The position numbers and the translations under genes are program-made. The notes beneath the pieces were generated by a model. It made no database searches. It was not told the DNA's origin and saw only the letters and a program-made list of their open reading frames with translations. 64,000 nt of DNA. Origin: Xestospongia muta (lineage: Eukaryota; Porifera; Demospongiae; Haplosclerida; Petrosiidae). Of the stretch, positions 18,282 to 30,087 are shown piece after piece; positions within the stretch are counted from its first letter, which is position 1; every line of letters begins with the position of its first letter. The DNA lies in contig OY848927.1 in NCBI GenBank assembly GCA_963693285.1, forward strand, positions 2,916,501 through 2,980,500, written 5' to 3'.

Positions 18282-19599
18282 CTAAACTTCACTTTCACTT
18301 TGCTGTTTATGAGACTCATCTGCATAATAGCGTGCAGCTCTAGGAGTATAGGTATATTGAGGAAGTTGAGAGAGTAGAATTTTATCATTAGCTTCCAATC
18401 CTGCTTTAAAGGCATTCGCAACACGAATCTATGAGTGAGTGTGAGAGAGAATGAGTTTTAAAAATTTACACATACTTGAAGACGTGTAAGTGACTTGATC
18501 CACAAGAGACATGCTCTGTTATCATCAAACTCCCAATCAATGTCATCATCGTCATCATCTAAAGTTAGAAAGTAACAGCCACAGATCAGGAGTGAGGTGA
18601 GTTGTCTTGATAACATGCACGTGTGTTCAGTTCAGGTACTTCAATCCAGAGAACTTGGAAGATAACTTGCATGCTCAAAATACCAATGAAGATATAGTTG
18701 GTGTGGATGTTAGTGGAAACATTCCATTTATGTTTGTCAGATTGCAGAGTGTGGATGTAAACTGTTATGTTATATCCATGAACTCAATAAAACCAGATTA
18801 ATAATATTATAAACAGAACAACATAGCTACATGTACTCACTCACTTGTTTGACTGCTAATAACAAATTCTGCCTTTGTATCAACAAATGTTTAATATAAT
18901 AGTTATTTTGAATGTTATGTTGTTAACTATTTTTAATATATTCAATTCAAACAACACTTAATTTATCAATTGTATTACACATATTAATAACAACTGATAA
19001 AACTTGTCAAATAATTTAAGAAATAAAATATATTCTACAGAAACTATTATTCCAACTTTTAATATAATATATACTATATTACTAACTGCTATCAGTATGT
19101 CATTATAATATATAGTGATGTAAAAATAATGTAATGATGAATTCAGTATGGATCTTTAATTTCTTTCTTCATAATAGATTACTAAACACATCGTTCTTTG
19201 AATTCAGGACATCTAATGAATAATACAAACATTGTGCTGTTTCTTACTTTAAGATTTATCAATCTGACAATGTACAAAAACTTTCTTATAATACAATATA
19301 TTATAACGATGTCATGTGGTCATGTGTTTGTTAAAATGTATACAATATAAATGTAAAGTGAAATGTTATTATATTGTTTACAAGGACAGTATTAAGAAAA
19401 TTCTACTTTATCTGGATCTATGGCAAGATGGTGTGACGGAGATATCTCATGAATAGGTGTTGGGTATAATATAACTTTATAACATACTAAAGTGATTGGT
19501 TGTCTTTAGGTCTTGGCAGCAAAATAATTGCCACTTACAAAATGTAATATATATATTCTCAATTATTAGTCCATACAGTATGTAATGAGTATTTGGCAT
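18282..19599 (-). CDS. Small unrecognised gene divergent from T-box gene (copy P1)
   Basis: Predicted exons in transcription order: 19539-19599 (ATG), 19407-19486, 18845-18872, 18476-18558 and 18282-18428 (stop). Lengths 61, 80, 28, 83 and 147 bp give 132 residues with every phase matching and GT/AG borders. Visible features: a middle part with LYPTPIHEISPSH, an acidic run of five Asp followed by IDWEFDDNRACLLWIKSLTR, and a basic, tyrosine-containing C-terminus (YTYTPRAARYYADESRKQQ). No family is recognised and no signal peptide or membrane helix is seen. The 28-bp exon and its upstream donor (AAA|GTAGAA) are the weakest part; without them exon 2 would end at a TAA shortly after. The start lies 225 bp from the T-box ATG on the other strand. 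A second plus-strand ORF sits in its third intron. Confidence 0.5.
18636..18801 (+). other. Plus-strand ORF inside an intron of the small gene
   Basis: An open stretch of 55 codons (YFNPENLEDNLHAQNTNEDI...) ending in TAA, with CAG at its left border as a possible acceptor and AATAAA just before the stop. Present at 10192, 18636, 23656 and 29124; a worn copy at 50636 follows two Ig-like exon remnants on the same strand, so this may be the last exon of a degraded extracellular-protein gene. There is no ATG start. Confidence 0.3.
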
Positions 19600-19824
19600 C
19601 ACCCACTCTTTACGTCCTCTAATGGGTCTTTCAAAAGAATTTTAAAGTTGTTTACAATGTTACGCTATACCTGGCATGGGTGAGAACTTACGTCATCCTA
19701 GCTATGTGCAGCAGCAAGCTTTGAGACTCAATTCACCTTTTAATATTAAAAGGTGTCATCCCGCGGTGGAAATATCTTTAATTGAAGATAAAATACAGAG
19801 CGGCACTAATTGAGATCAAACCTC
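19600..19824. promoter_or_regulatory. Putative bidirectional promoter, T-box gene 1 / P1
   Basis: 225 bp between two divergent start codons. It contains a perfect 22-bp palindrome at 19734-19755 whose arms are CACCTTTTAAT and ATTAAAAGGTG. Its outer ends form inverted AGGTG cores, the core of the T-box half-site AGGTGTGA, and the right arm continues as AGGTGTCA. A CRE/ATF-like TTACGTCA lies at 19688-19695. Autoregulation is inference. Confidence 0.4.
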
Positions 19825-21467
19825 ATGCGACTCTTTGAAAAAGAGATTGGGGGTCTAGTCAGATATTTAATCAGCGAATATTTACTAGTACTAAACGATT
19901 TGTTGAACAACGTTATTCTGCCAGACTTAGACGTAGAAGAAGAAAACGGAGCAAACATGGAGAAATTTGAGCAGTTTGTCAAATACATTGATGGCGAGGA
20001 CGAGCAGAGCCAAGAACCACAATGTGCTCGCAAACTCCTCTTGCCGACCCCGCGTTATCTTACGTGTAAAGTGAAGTTACTCAACTCAGAATTATGGAAG
20101 TGTTTCTCTTCTGTAGGAACTGAAATGATTATAACTAAAAGTGGAAGGTAAGACATATAGCTTGTTTTGCTCTCTATTTGACTGCCTTGTTTATACATGC
20201 ACATTTTCTAGGAGAATGTTTCCAGCCATTGATATTTCAGTTGCTGGTTTATCTCCAGACTCTCTTTACAAAGTCTACCTTGACGTTTTACCGTTTGATG
20301 ATCATCGTTACAAATACATCCAAGCAGATTGGCAACAAGTGGGGAAAGCCGGACATAAAACTTCTTATCGCAGTTATGTTCACCCTGATTCGCCAAATAC
20401 TGGAGCCTACTGGATGGGGAAACCAATATCGTTTAAATTAGTCAAATTAACTAACTGTAAATCAACTAAATGCGATGATCAGGTAATATCATAATAATAA
20501 CTACAACAATACTAATATTATGTGTCTTTGTCACATTTATAATCATTATTCTATAAATTCTAGATCATTCTCAACTCTATGCAAAAGTACATTCCTTCTA
20601 TTCGGATTAGACGTGAATCTAAAAAGGACAAGCCAGTAACTCAATCATTCCAGTTTCCAGAAACTACTTTCATTGCCGTTACGGCATATCAAAACAGCAA
20701 GGTAAGAAACACTAAAACAGTATACTATTATCACCCTAACACATAAGCCTATAACTATTAACGAATATAATATTTGCTTCTATCAGATAAAACAATTGAA
20801 AATTGAACATAATCCGTATGCCCGTGCATTTCGAGACTCCATACCTTCTGAAACTACCAGTAAAGCACTGAAAAAAGGAGGCTACGTTTGTAGTCCAACA
20901 ATAACAGTTTCACCTCCTCGACATCAGTCTCTTCCATCATTCAATGCACATATCAATGAAGAAAGTGATACCACTCATACAAGTGTAGAATCCGGTAATT
21001 TTTGTGCAAATACTTAAGCTCTCATCTCTCTTTAAATTATTGACATCATGCAATTATCACTTTAAGCTCAGATTGTTTCATCTTTTTTTTTCTTTCCTCA
21101 AGATTTCGTAAGTTCAGAAATGGTCTACCCAGAAGACTCGGTACCAACTATACCATCTAATCCACAACCCCTAGAAAGTCCATATGGCTGTCCACTTAAT
21201 TTTCCCCCAGATGACTATAATCTTTACAACAGTGCTTTAATATATCAACTTCCACCAATAGAATCATTTTCAGAGCGTTACTTACGTCAAACATCTCAGT
21301 AAGTTACCTCAATATCATTTAGAGAGTTGTGAGCTTTTTTTTATTAAAGGATGTATTTGGAAGCTCAAGCTCAAGAGGTAATTATAAGTCCCGTTAAAAT
21401 GCCAGAGTGTCTACAATTACGTGCTCTACCAAAACTTATTGATCTTGAATATGAAGATGAGTTATAA
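19825..21467 (+). CDS. T-box transcription factor, copy 1
   Basis: A nuclear DNA-binding protein. Exons 19825-20147, 20212-20482, 20564-20701, 20787-20994, 21103-21298 and 21350-21467 give 417 residues; phases 2, 0, 0, 1, 2 all fit. The ATG follows an in-frame TAA and is the first in frame. The T-box covers residues about 80-262 and shows the family hallmarks: LNSELWKCFSSVGTEMIITK, SGRRMFP, YRSYVHPDSPNTGAYWM, ILNSMQKYIPSI, FPETTFIAVTAYQN and LKIEHNPYARAFRDS. The N-terminal 79 residues are partly acidic; the C-terminus is proline-rich and ends YEDEL. This copy lacks the duplicated exon seen in copies 2-4. It differs from copy 2 at YWMGKP (E in all other copies). Too divergent to assign to a named subfamily by eye. 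Confidence 0.92.
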
Positions 21468-21594
21468 TGGAAATCCTACATGAATAGAAATTTAACTTCT
21501 CAAAATTTTGTTTTATTTATTTTTCTTTGGCACATTCAACTTGTTATTTGTCAAAATTCAATGTTTTATCTATATCTTAATAACTCAGTCCTCA

Positions 21595-22105
21595 TGTTCA
21601 GATTCTAATTTACATCCATTATGATCCATTGGTGATCCCATCATCGAAGAATATTCCCACTGGAAAAAACCACAACCATAATTATCACTTTCAGCATCTA
21701 ATTCTTCACCTCCATATTGTCTTCCAATTGATTGTTATCTTCTTTGCTATCGATATCAGGAACATCTGTTATTTTTCTTCTTTTTGGCACATCTTATAGC
21801 AAAAAAACAAACTATATGTTTGCGTGTGTGACAATTAGTATATACATAGAAATCTTTCTTCAGAAGTTGTTTTATGTGTAGTTTTCTTTGGCCTAAATAA
21901 CAAAACATTATTATAAAGTTACAAGGTTTAAAACAACTAAAATAAAAAAATCATAGTTCCAGTTCTCTTAATGTCGTTAATGCACTGGCAGATCCTAGCT
22001 GCAGGCCTATTAAGCTCTACTCTGTATCCATCAGTGTAATGATTTGAAATGATAGGCAACTTCAAAGAGTTGAAAATTTGCTCTTTTAATGAGCAATTAA
22101 TTTAG
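21595..22105 (-). pseudogene. Gene remnant with GRF-type zinc-finger end (copy 1)
   Basis: On the minus strand, converging on the T-box gene with stop codons 128 bp apart. The last frame (stop at 21595-21597) contains GRQY and CGFFQWEY, resembling the second half of a GRF zinc finger found in DNA-repair and topoisomerase proteins. Upstream, in other frames, are VPKRRKITDVPDID (NLS-like) and GYRVELNRPAARICQCIND. The frames do not connect by a clear intron and a TAA precedes GRQY, so it is most likely a pseudogene in all four units. Bases 22106-22310 show nothing further. Confidence 0.4.
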
Positions 22106-22342
22106 TTAACAAACAGAACCTTAAAGAACTGCTGTTGACACGGCAAAACTGTTTATGTCATATCCATCGGGGTCTATAAATATTGACATAGTTACCACAA
22201 GTGAGAGATTGATATTGTGTGTTAGGATGTTGTTTAGTGTAATAGAATGTATTAGATTAACTATCAAGAACAATACAGTATGGCTTTGTTGTGTTAATAT
22301 TTGTTCTATTAGTATATGTGTAGACCTTACATTATTTTCTCA

Positions 22343-22750
22343 TCATTTATAAATACTGTGTACACATGATATACTTACTATAGTATTAATTGTTCTCAAT
22401 TGTAGGTTCTTACTCACACCAACTGGTTGACTATAGCTAATACCATATAAGGGAGGTTGTAGGAGAGGACAGAGAACAATGAAATTCTCCTTACCATTTA
22501 TCTCTGATAAAATGAGCCAGTAATAATTATACTTTATATTATAGGGTCTTGGTGTTATTGCTATAAGTAATGTCTCTACATTTAACACTAATACACCTCC
22601 AGTTTGTACTGGAGTTATTATTATTTTACTGTAGTTATGTATTGGAGTACTGGAGTTAAGTATTACTTTGATAATGATTATTACAGTGAGTTTACTTACA
22701 ATTATTAATAATACACTAGAAAATTCTAACATGTTAAATTTGTCATACAA
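22343..22750 (-). other. Chimeric Sema/IPT ORF, unit 2 copy
   Basis: Same 135-codon frame as at 17323-17730. Here the exon 8 donor reads acttactatag on the plus strand (as in genes 1-4) instead of acttacgatag. Confidence 0.3.
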
Positions 22751-23301
22751 TTGTGAGTATTATCTTATTAATTATAGTGTACTAGTGGATAGATTTATTT
22801 TCTACATTCAATGATGAAAGAAGTACTGTAAATATGATCAGTACAATTGAACTTGAAACCTCACTATCATTACAATATCTTAGTCTTTAATATAGAAATA
22901 TACATATAAATTGAAAATCACTTGAGGTGAAAGTACAAAGTACTTTCTCCATATGATCACTGTAGTCAAATATTAATATGTATATAATATTCTATACAGA
23001 GTCTTCTTTGACAGCTTATCATTGCAATACATGTTTAACTGTACAAATAACACACAATTTATGTCACAATCATATTTTCATTATAAACCATTACAGATAA
23101 CAGCAGTCACATGTACAGTAATACTAATAATAGGTATACATTATATAACACAGCAATCACAATGACACATAGTAATAAGTACAATTGTTGTACAAACATA
23201 AAACAATAACCATATGTAAATAATAATACTAAAAGACACAGAGCAAAAAACAATAATATTATTAATAATAAGTCCTAGTTGTTTTGTAGTGTCTTTTATC
23301 A

Positions 23302-24619
23302 CTAAACTTCACTTTCACTTTGCTGTTTATGAGACTCATCTGCATAATAGCGTGCAGCTCTAGGAGTATAGGTATATTGAGGAAGTTGAGAGAGTAGAAT
23401 TTTATCATTAGCTTCCAATCCTGCTTTAAAGGCATTCGCAACACGAATCTATGAGTGAGTGTGAGAGAGAATGAGTTTTAAAAATTTACACATACTTGAA
23501 GACGTGTAAGTGACTTGATCCACAAGAGACATGCTCTGTTATCATCAAACTCCCAATCAATGTCATCATCGTCATCATCTAAAGTTAGAAAGTAACAGCC
23601 ACAGATCAGGAGTGAGGTGAGTTGTCTTGATAACATGCACGTGTGTTCAGTTCAGGTACTTCAATCCAGAGAACTTGGAAGATAACTTGCATGCTCAAAA
23701 TACCAATGAAGATATAGTTGGTGTGGATGTTAGTGGAAACATTCCATTTATGTTTGTCAGATTGCAGAGTGTGGATGTAAACTGTTATGTTATATCCATG
23801 AACTCAATAAAACCAGATTAATAATATTATAAACAGAACAACATAGCTACATGTACTCACTCACTTGTTTGACTGCTAATAACAAATTCTGCCTTTGTAT
23901 CAACAAATGTTTAATATAATAGTTATTTTGAATGTTATGTTGTTAACTATTTTTAATATATTCAATTCAAACAACACTTAATTTATCAATTGTATTACAC
24001 ATATTAATAACAACTGATAAAACTTGTCAAATAATTTAAGAAATAAAATATATTCTACAGAAACTATTATTCCAACTTTTAATATAATATATACTATATT
24101 ACTAACTGCTATCAGTATGTCATTATAATATATAGTGATGTAAAAATAATGTAATGATGAATTCAGTATGGATCTTTAATTTCTTTCTTCATAATAGATT
24201 ACTAAACACATCGTTCTTTGAATTCAGGACATCTAATGAATAATACAAACATTGTGCTGTTTCTTACTTTAAGATTTATCAATCTGACAATGTACAAAAA
24301 CTTTCTTATAATACAATATATTATAACGATGTCATGTGGTCATGTGTTTGTTAAAATGTATACAATATAAATGTAAAGTGAAATGTTATTATATTGTTTA
24401 CAAGGACAGTATTAAGAAAATTCTACTTTATCTGGATCTATGGCAAGATGGTGTGACGGAGATATCTCATGAATAGGTGTTGGGTATAATATAACTTTAT
24501 AACATACTAAAGTGATTGGTTGTCTTTAGGTCTTGGCAGCAAAATAATTGCCACTTACAAAATGTAATATATATATTCTCAATTATTAGTCCATACAGTA
24601 TGTAATGAGTATTTGGCAT
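23302..24619 (-). CDS. Small T-box-linked gene, copy P2
   Basis: Exons 24559-24619, 24427-24506, 23865-23892, 23496-23578 and 23302-23448, equal in length to P1 and apparently unchanged in sequence. All splice sites, start and stop are kept. Predicted product 132 residues of unknown function. Confidence 0.5.
23656..23821 (+). other. Plus-strand ORF in P2 intron
   Basis: Same 55-codon open stretch as at 18636-18801, unchanged. Confidence 0.25.
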
Positions 24620-24844
24620 CACCCACTCTTTACGTCCTCTAATGGGTCTTTCAAAAGAATTTTAAAGTTGTTTACAATGTTACGCTATACCTGGCATGGG
24701 TGAGAACTTACGTCATCCTAGCTATGTGCAGCAGCAAGCTTTGAGACTCAATTCACCTTTTAATATTAAAAGGTGTCATCCCGCGGTGGAAATATCTTTA
24801 ATTGAAGATAAAATACAGAGCGGCACTAATTGAGATCAAACCTC
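24620..24844. promoter_or_regulatory. Putative bidirectional promoter, T-box gene 2 / P2
   Basis: Same as the unit 1 interval; palindrome at 24754-24775 intact, TTACGTCA at 24708-24715. Confidence 0.4.
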
Positions 24845-26934
24845 ATGCGACTCTTTGAAAAAGAGATTGGGGGTCTAGTCAGATATTTAATCAGCGAATA
24901 TTTACTAGTACTAAACGATTTGTTGAACAACGTTATTCTGCCAGACTTAGACGTAGAAGAAGAAAACGGAGCAAACATGGAGAAATTTGAGCAGTTTGTC
25001 AAATACATTGATGGCGAGGACGAGCAGAGCCAAGAACCACAATGTGCTCGCAAACTCCTCTTGCCGACCCCGCGTTATCTTACGTGTAAAGTGAAGTTAC
25101 TCAACTCAGAATTATGGAAGTGTTTCTCTTCTGTAGGAACTGAAATGATTATAACTAAAAGTGGAAGGTAAGACATATAGCTTGTTTTGCTCTCTATTTG
25201 ACTGCCTTGTTTATACATGCACATTTTCTAGGAGAATGTTTCCAGCCATTGATATTTCAGTTGCTGGTTTATCTCCAGACTCTCTTTACAAAGTCTACCT
25301 TGACGTTTTACCGTTTGATGATCATCGTTACAAATACATCCAAGCAGATTGGCAACAAGTGGGGAAAGCCGGACATAAAACTTCTTATCGCAGTTATGTT
25401 CACCCTGATTCGCCAAATACTGGAGCCTACTGGATGGAGAAACCAATATCGTTTAAATTAGTCAAATTAACTAACTGTAAATCAACTAAATGCGATGATC
25501 AGGTAATATCATAATAATAACTACAACAATACTAATATTATGTGTCTTTGTCACATTTATAATCATTATTCTATAAATTCTAGATCATTCTCAACTCTAT
25601 GCAAAAGTACATTCCTTCTATTCGGATTAGACGTGAATCTAAAAAGGACAAGCCAGTAACTCAATCATTCCAGTTTCCAGAAACTACTTTCATTGCCGTT
25701 ACGGCATATCAAAACAGCAAGGTAAGAAACACTAAAACAGTATACTATTATCACCCTAACACATAAGCCTATAACTATTAACGAATATAATATTTGCTTC
25801 TATCAGATGAAACAATTGAAAATTGAACATAATCCGTATGCCCGTGCATTTCGAGACTCCATACCTTCTGAAACTACCAGTAAAGCACTGAAAAAAGGAG
25901 GCTACGTTTGTAGTCCAACAATAACAGTTTCACCTCCTCGACATCAGTCTCTTCCATCATTCAATGCACATATCAATGAAGAAAGTGATGCAACTCATAC
26001 CAATGTAGAATCCGGTAATTTTTGTGCAAACACTTAAGCTCTCATCTCTCTTTAAATTATTGACATCATGCAATTAACACTTTAAGCTCAGATTGTTTCA
26101 TCTTTTTTTTTTCTTTCCTCAAGATTTTGTAAGTTTAGAAATGCTCTACCCAGAAGACAGGGTGCCAACTATACCATCTAATCCACAACCCCTAGAAAGT
26201 CCGTATGGCTGTTCACTTGATTTTCCCTCAGATGAGTATAGTCAATTGAAAATTAAACATAATTCGTATGCCCGTGAATTTCAAGACTCCATACCTTCTG
26301 AGAGTACCAGTAAAGCAGCAAAAAAAGGAGGCTATGTTTGTAGTCCAACAATAACAGTTTCACCTCAATAACAGTTTCACCTCCTCGACATCAGTCTCTT
26401 CCATCATTCAATGCACATATCAATGAAGAAAGTGATACCACTCATACAAGTGTAGAATCCGGTAATTTTTGTGCAAATACTTAAGCTCTCATCTCTCTTT
26501 AAATTATTGACATCATGCAATTATCACTTTAAGCTCAGATTGTTTCATCTTTTTTTTTCTTTCCTCAAGATTTCGTAAGTTCAGAAATGCTCTACCCAGA
26601 AGACTCGGTACCAACTATACCATCTAATCCACAACCCCTAGAAAGTCCATATGGCTGTCCACTTAATTTTCCCCCAGATGACTATAATCTTTACAACAGT
26701 GCTTTAATATATCAACTTCCACCAATAGAATCATTTTCAGAGCGTTACTTACGTCAAACATCTCAGTAAGTTACCTCAATATCATTTAGAGAGTTGTGAG
26801 CTTTTTTTTATTAAAGGATGTATTTGGAAGCTCAAGCTCAAGAGGTAATTATAAGTCCCGTTAAAATGCCAGAGTGTCTACAATTACGTGCTCTACCAAA
26901 ACTTATTGATCTTGAATATGAAGATGAGTTATAA
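24845..26934 (+). CDS. T-box transcription factor, copy 2 (frameshifted optional exon)
   Basis: Exons 24845-25167, 25232-25502, 25584-25721, 25807-26014, optional 26124-26461, then 26570-26765 and 26817-26934. Skipping the optional exon gives a 417-residue protein equivalent to copy 1. Including it gives a stop at 26369-26371: the exon is 338 bp instead of the 321 bp seen in copies 3 and 4 because a 17-bp unit (26350-26366) is repeated at 26367-26383. At the start of exon 4 the codon ATA is changed to ATG (Ile to Met after TAYQNSK). The T-box core is otherwise intact. The copy is functional only if the fifth exon is spliced out. Confidence 0.85.
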
Positions 26935-27051
26935 TGGAAATCCTACATGAATAGAAATTTAACTTCTCAAAATTTTGGTTTATTTATTTTTCTTTGGCAC
27001 ATTCAACTTGTTATTTGTCAAAATTCAATGTTTTATCTATATCTTAATAAC

Positions 27052-27563
27052 TCAGTCCTCATGTTCAGATTCTAATTTACATCCATTATGATCCATTGGT
27101 GATCCCATCATCGAAGAATATTCCCACTGGAAAAAACCACAACCATAATTATCACTTTCAGCATCTAATTCTTCACCTCCATATTGTCTTCCAATTGATT
27201 GTTATCTTCTTTGCTATCGATATCAGGAACATCTGTTATTTTTCTTCTTTTTGGCACATCTTATAGCAAAAAAACAAACTATATGTTTGCGTGTGTGACA
27301 ATTAGTATATACATAGAAATCTTTCTTCAGAAGTTGTTTTATGTGTAGTTTTCTTTGGCCTAAATAACAAAACATTATTATAAAGTTACAAGGTTTAAAA
27401 CAACTAAAATAAAAAAAATCATAGTTCCAGTTCTCTTAATGTCGTTAATGCACTGGCAGATCCTAGCTGCAGGCCTATTAAGCTCTACTCTGTATCCATC
27501 AGTGTAATGATTTGAAATGATAGGCAACTTCAAAGAGTTGAAAATTTGCTCTTTTAATGAGCA
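27052..27563 (-). pseudogene. GRF-type zinc-finger remnant, copy 2
   Basis: Same structure as at 21595-22105, with the same frame break, so the lesion predates the tandem duplication. Confidence 0.4.
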
Positions 27564-27810
27564 ATTAATTTAGTTAACAAACAGAACCTTAAAGAACTGC
27601 TGTTGACACGGCAAAACTGTTTATGTCATATCCATCGGGGTCTATAAATATTGACATAGTTACCACAAGTGAGAGATTGATATTGTGTGTTAGGATGTTG
27701 TTTAGTGTAATAGAATGTATTAGATTAACTATCAAGAACAATACAGTATGGCTTTGTTGTGTTAATATTTGTTCTATTAGTATATGTGTAGACCTTACAT
27801 TATTTTCTCA

Positions 27811-28218
27811 TCATTTATAAATACTGTGTACACATGATATACTTACGATAGTATTAATTGTTCTCAATTGTAGGTTCTTACTCACACCAACTGGTTGACT
27901 ATAGCTAATACCATATAAGGGAGGTTGTAGGAGAGGACAGAGAACAATGAAATTCTCCTTACCATTTATCTCTGATAAAATGAGCCAGTAATAATTATAC
28001 TTTATATTATAGGGTCTTGGTGTTATTGCTATAAGTAATGTCTCTACATTTAACACTAATACACCTCCAGTTTGTACTGGAGTTATTATTATTTTACTGT
28101 AGTTATGTATTGGAGTACTGGAGTTAAGTATTACTTTGATAATGATTATTACAGTGAGTTTACTTACAATTATTAATAATACACTAGAAAATTCTAACAT
28201 GTTAAATTTGTCATACAA
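27811..28218 (-). other. Chimeric Sema/IPT ORF, unit 3 copy
   Basis: Same frame as 17323-17730, no visible change in the protein. Confidence 0.3.
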
Positions 28219-28769
28219 TTGTGAGTATTATCTTATTAATTATAGTGTACTAGTGGATAGATTTATTTTCTACATTCAATGATGAAAGAAGTACTGTAAA
28301 TATGATCAGTACAATTGAACTTGAAACCTCACTATCATTACAATATCTTAGTCTTTAATATAGAAATATACATATAAATTGAAAATCACTTGAGGTGAAA
28401 GTACAAAGTACTTTCTCCATATGATCACTGTAGTCAAATATTAATATGTATATAATATTCTATACAGAGTCTTCTTTGACAGCTTATCATTGCAATACAT
28501 GTTTAACTGTACAAATAACACACAATTTATGTCACAATCATATTTTCATTATAAACCATTACAGATAACAGCAGTCACATGTACAGTAATACTAATAATA
28601 GGTATACATTATATAACACAGCAATCACAATGACACATAGTAATAAGTACAATTGTTGTACAAACATAAAACAATAACCATATGTAAATAATAATACTAA
28701 AAGACACAGAGCAAAAAACAATAATATTATTAATAATAAGTCCTAGTTGTTTTGTAGTGTCTTTTATCA

Positions 28770-30087
28770 CTAAACTTCACTTTCACTTTGCTGTTTATGA
28801 GACTCATCTGCATAATAGCGTGCAGCTCTAGGAGTATAGGTATATTGAGGAAGTTGAGAGAGTAGAATTTTATCATTAGCTTCCAATCCTGCTTTAAAGG
28901 CATTCGCAACACGAATCTATGAGTGAGTGTGAGAGAGAATGAGTTTTAAAAATTTACACATACTTGAAGACGTGTAAATGACTTGATCCACAAGAGACAT
29001 GCTCTGTTATCATCAAACTCCCAATCAATGTCATCATCGTCATCATCTAAAGTTAGAAAGTAACAGCCACAGATCAGGAGTGAGGTGAGTTGTCTTGATA
29101 ACATGCACGTGTGTTCAGTTCAGGTACTTCAATCCAGAGAACTTGGAAGATAACTTGCATGCTCAAAATACCAATGAAGATATAGTTGGTGTGGATGTTA
29201 GTGGAAACATTCCATTTATGTTTGTCAGATTGCAGAGTGTGGATGTAAACTGTTATGTTATATCCATGAACTCAATAAAACCAGATTAATAATATTATAA
29301 ACAGAACAACATAGCTACATGTACTCACTCACTTGTTTGACTGCTAATAACAAATTCTGCCTTTGTATCAACAAATGTTTAATATAATAGTTATTTTGAA
29401 TGTTATGTTGTTAACTATTTTTAATATATTCAATTCAAACAACACTTAATTTATCAATTGTATTACACATATTAATAACAACTGATAAAACTTGTCAAAT
29501 AATTTAAGAAATAAAATATATTCTACAGAAACTATTATTCCAACTTTTAATATAATATATACTATATTACTAACTGCTATCAGTATGTCATTATAATATA
29601 TAGTGATGTAAAAATAATGTAATGATGAATTCAGTATGGATCTTTAATTTCTTTCTTCATAATAGATTACTAAACACATCGTTCTTTGAATTCAGGACAT
29701 CTAATGAATAATACAAACATTGTGCTGTTTCTTACTTTAAGATTTATCAATCTGACAATGTACAAAAACTTTCTTATAATACAATATATTATAACGACGT
29801 CATGTGGTCATGTGTTTGTTAAAATGTATACAATATAAATGTAAAGTGAAATGTTATTATATTGTTTACAAGGACAGTATTAAGAAAATTCTACTTTATC
29901 TGGATCTATGGCAAGATGGTGTGACGGAGATATCTCATGAATAGGTGTTGGGTATAATATAACTTTATAACATACTAAAGTGATTGGTTGTCTTTAGGTC
30001 TTGGCAGCAAAATAATTGCCACTTACAAAATGTAATATATATATTCTCAATTATTAGTCCATACAGTATGTAATGAGTATTTGGCAT
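28770..30087 (-). CDS. Small T-box-linked gene, copy P3
   Basis: Exons 30027-30087, 29895-29974, 29333-29360, 28964-29046 and 28770-28916. Identical in layout to P1 with one visible substitution: CTT to TTT in the fourth exon, so IKSLTRLQ becomes IKSFTRLQ. Frame and splice sites are kept. Confidence 0.5.
29124..29289 (+). other. Plus-strand ORF in P3 intron
   Basis: Same 55-codon stretch as at 18636-18801. Confidence 0.25.

Larger units (their letters stand above)
17291..22310. repeat. T-box duplication unit 1
   Basis: First of three direct repeats. The border is visible: agtatatgtg at 17291 recurs at 22311 and 27779, preceded here by receptor exon 8 flank and in the later units by the end of the previous unit (gttctatt). 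Period to unit 2 is 5020 bp. Contents: a chimeric receptor ORF (minus), a small gene (minus), a T-box gene (plus) and a GRF-finger remnant (minus). Bases 17731-18281 hold no recognisable gene. Confidence 0.95.
22311..27778. repeat. T-box duplication unit 2
   Basis: Second direct repeat, 5468 bp; the extra ~448 bp against unit 1 is the internal exon duplication of the T-box gene. Non-coding parts are nearly identical to unit 1, so the duplication is recent or homogenised. Confidence 0.95.

Noticed and set aside
18845..18872. Ending the small gene at the TAA after exon 2 (IDPDKVEFS)
   Set aside because: Not excluded, but the five-exon model joins all open blocks in perfect phase to a clear final exon, so it was preferred at moderate confidence.
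19806..20033. Minus-strand ORF opposite T-box exon 1 (and its copies at 24826, 30294, 51801)
   Set aside because: It is the antisense shadow of a clear coding exon; its openness follows from the T-box codons.
20178..20441. Second plus-strand frame across T-box exon 2 (and copies)
   Set aside because: It begins in the intron and lacks T-box motifs; the other frame has all family hallmarks and matching phases.
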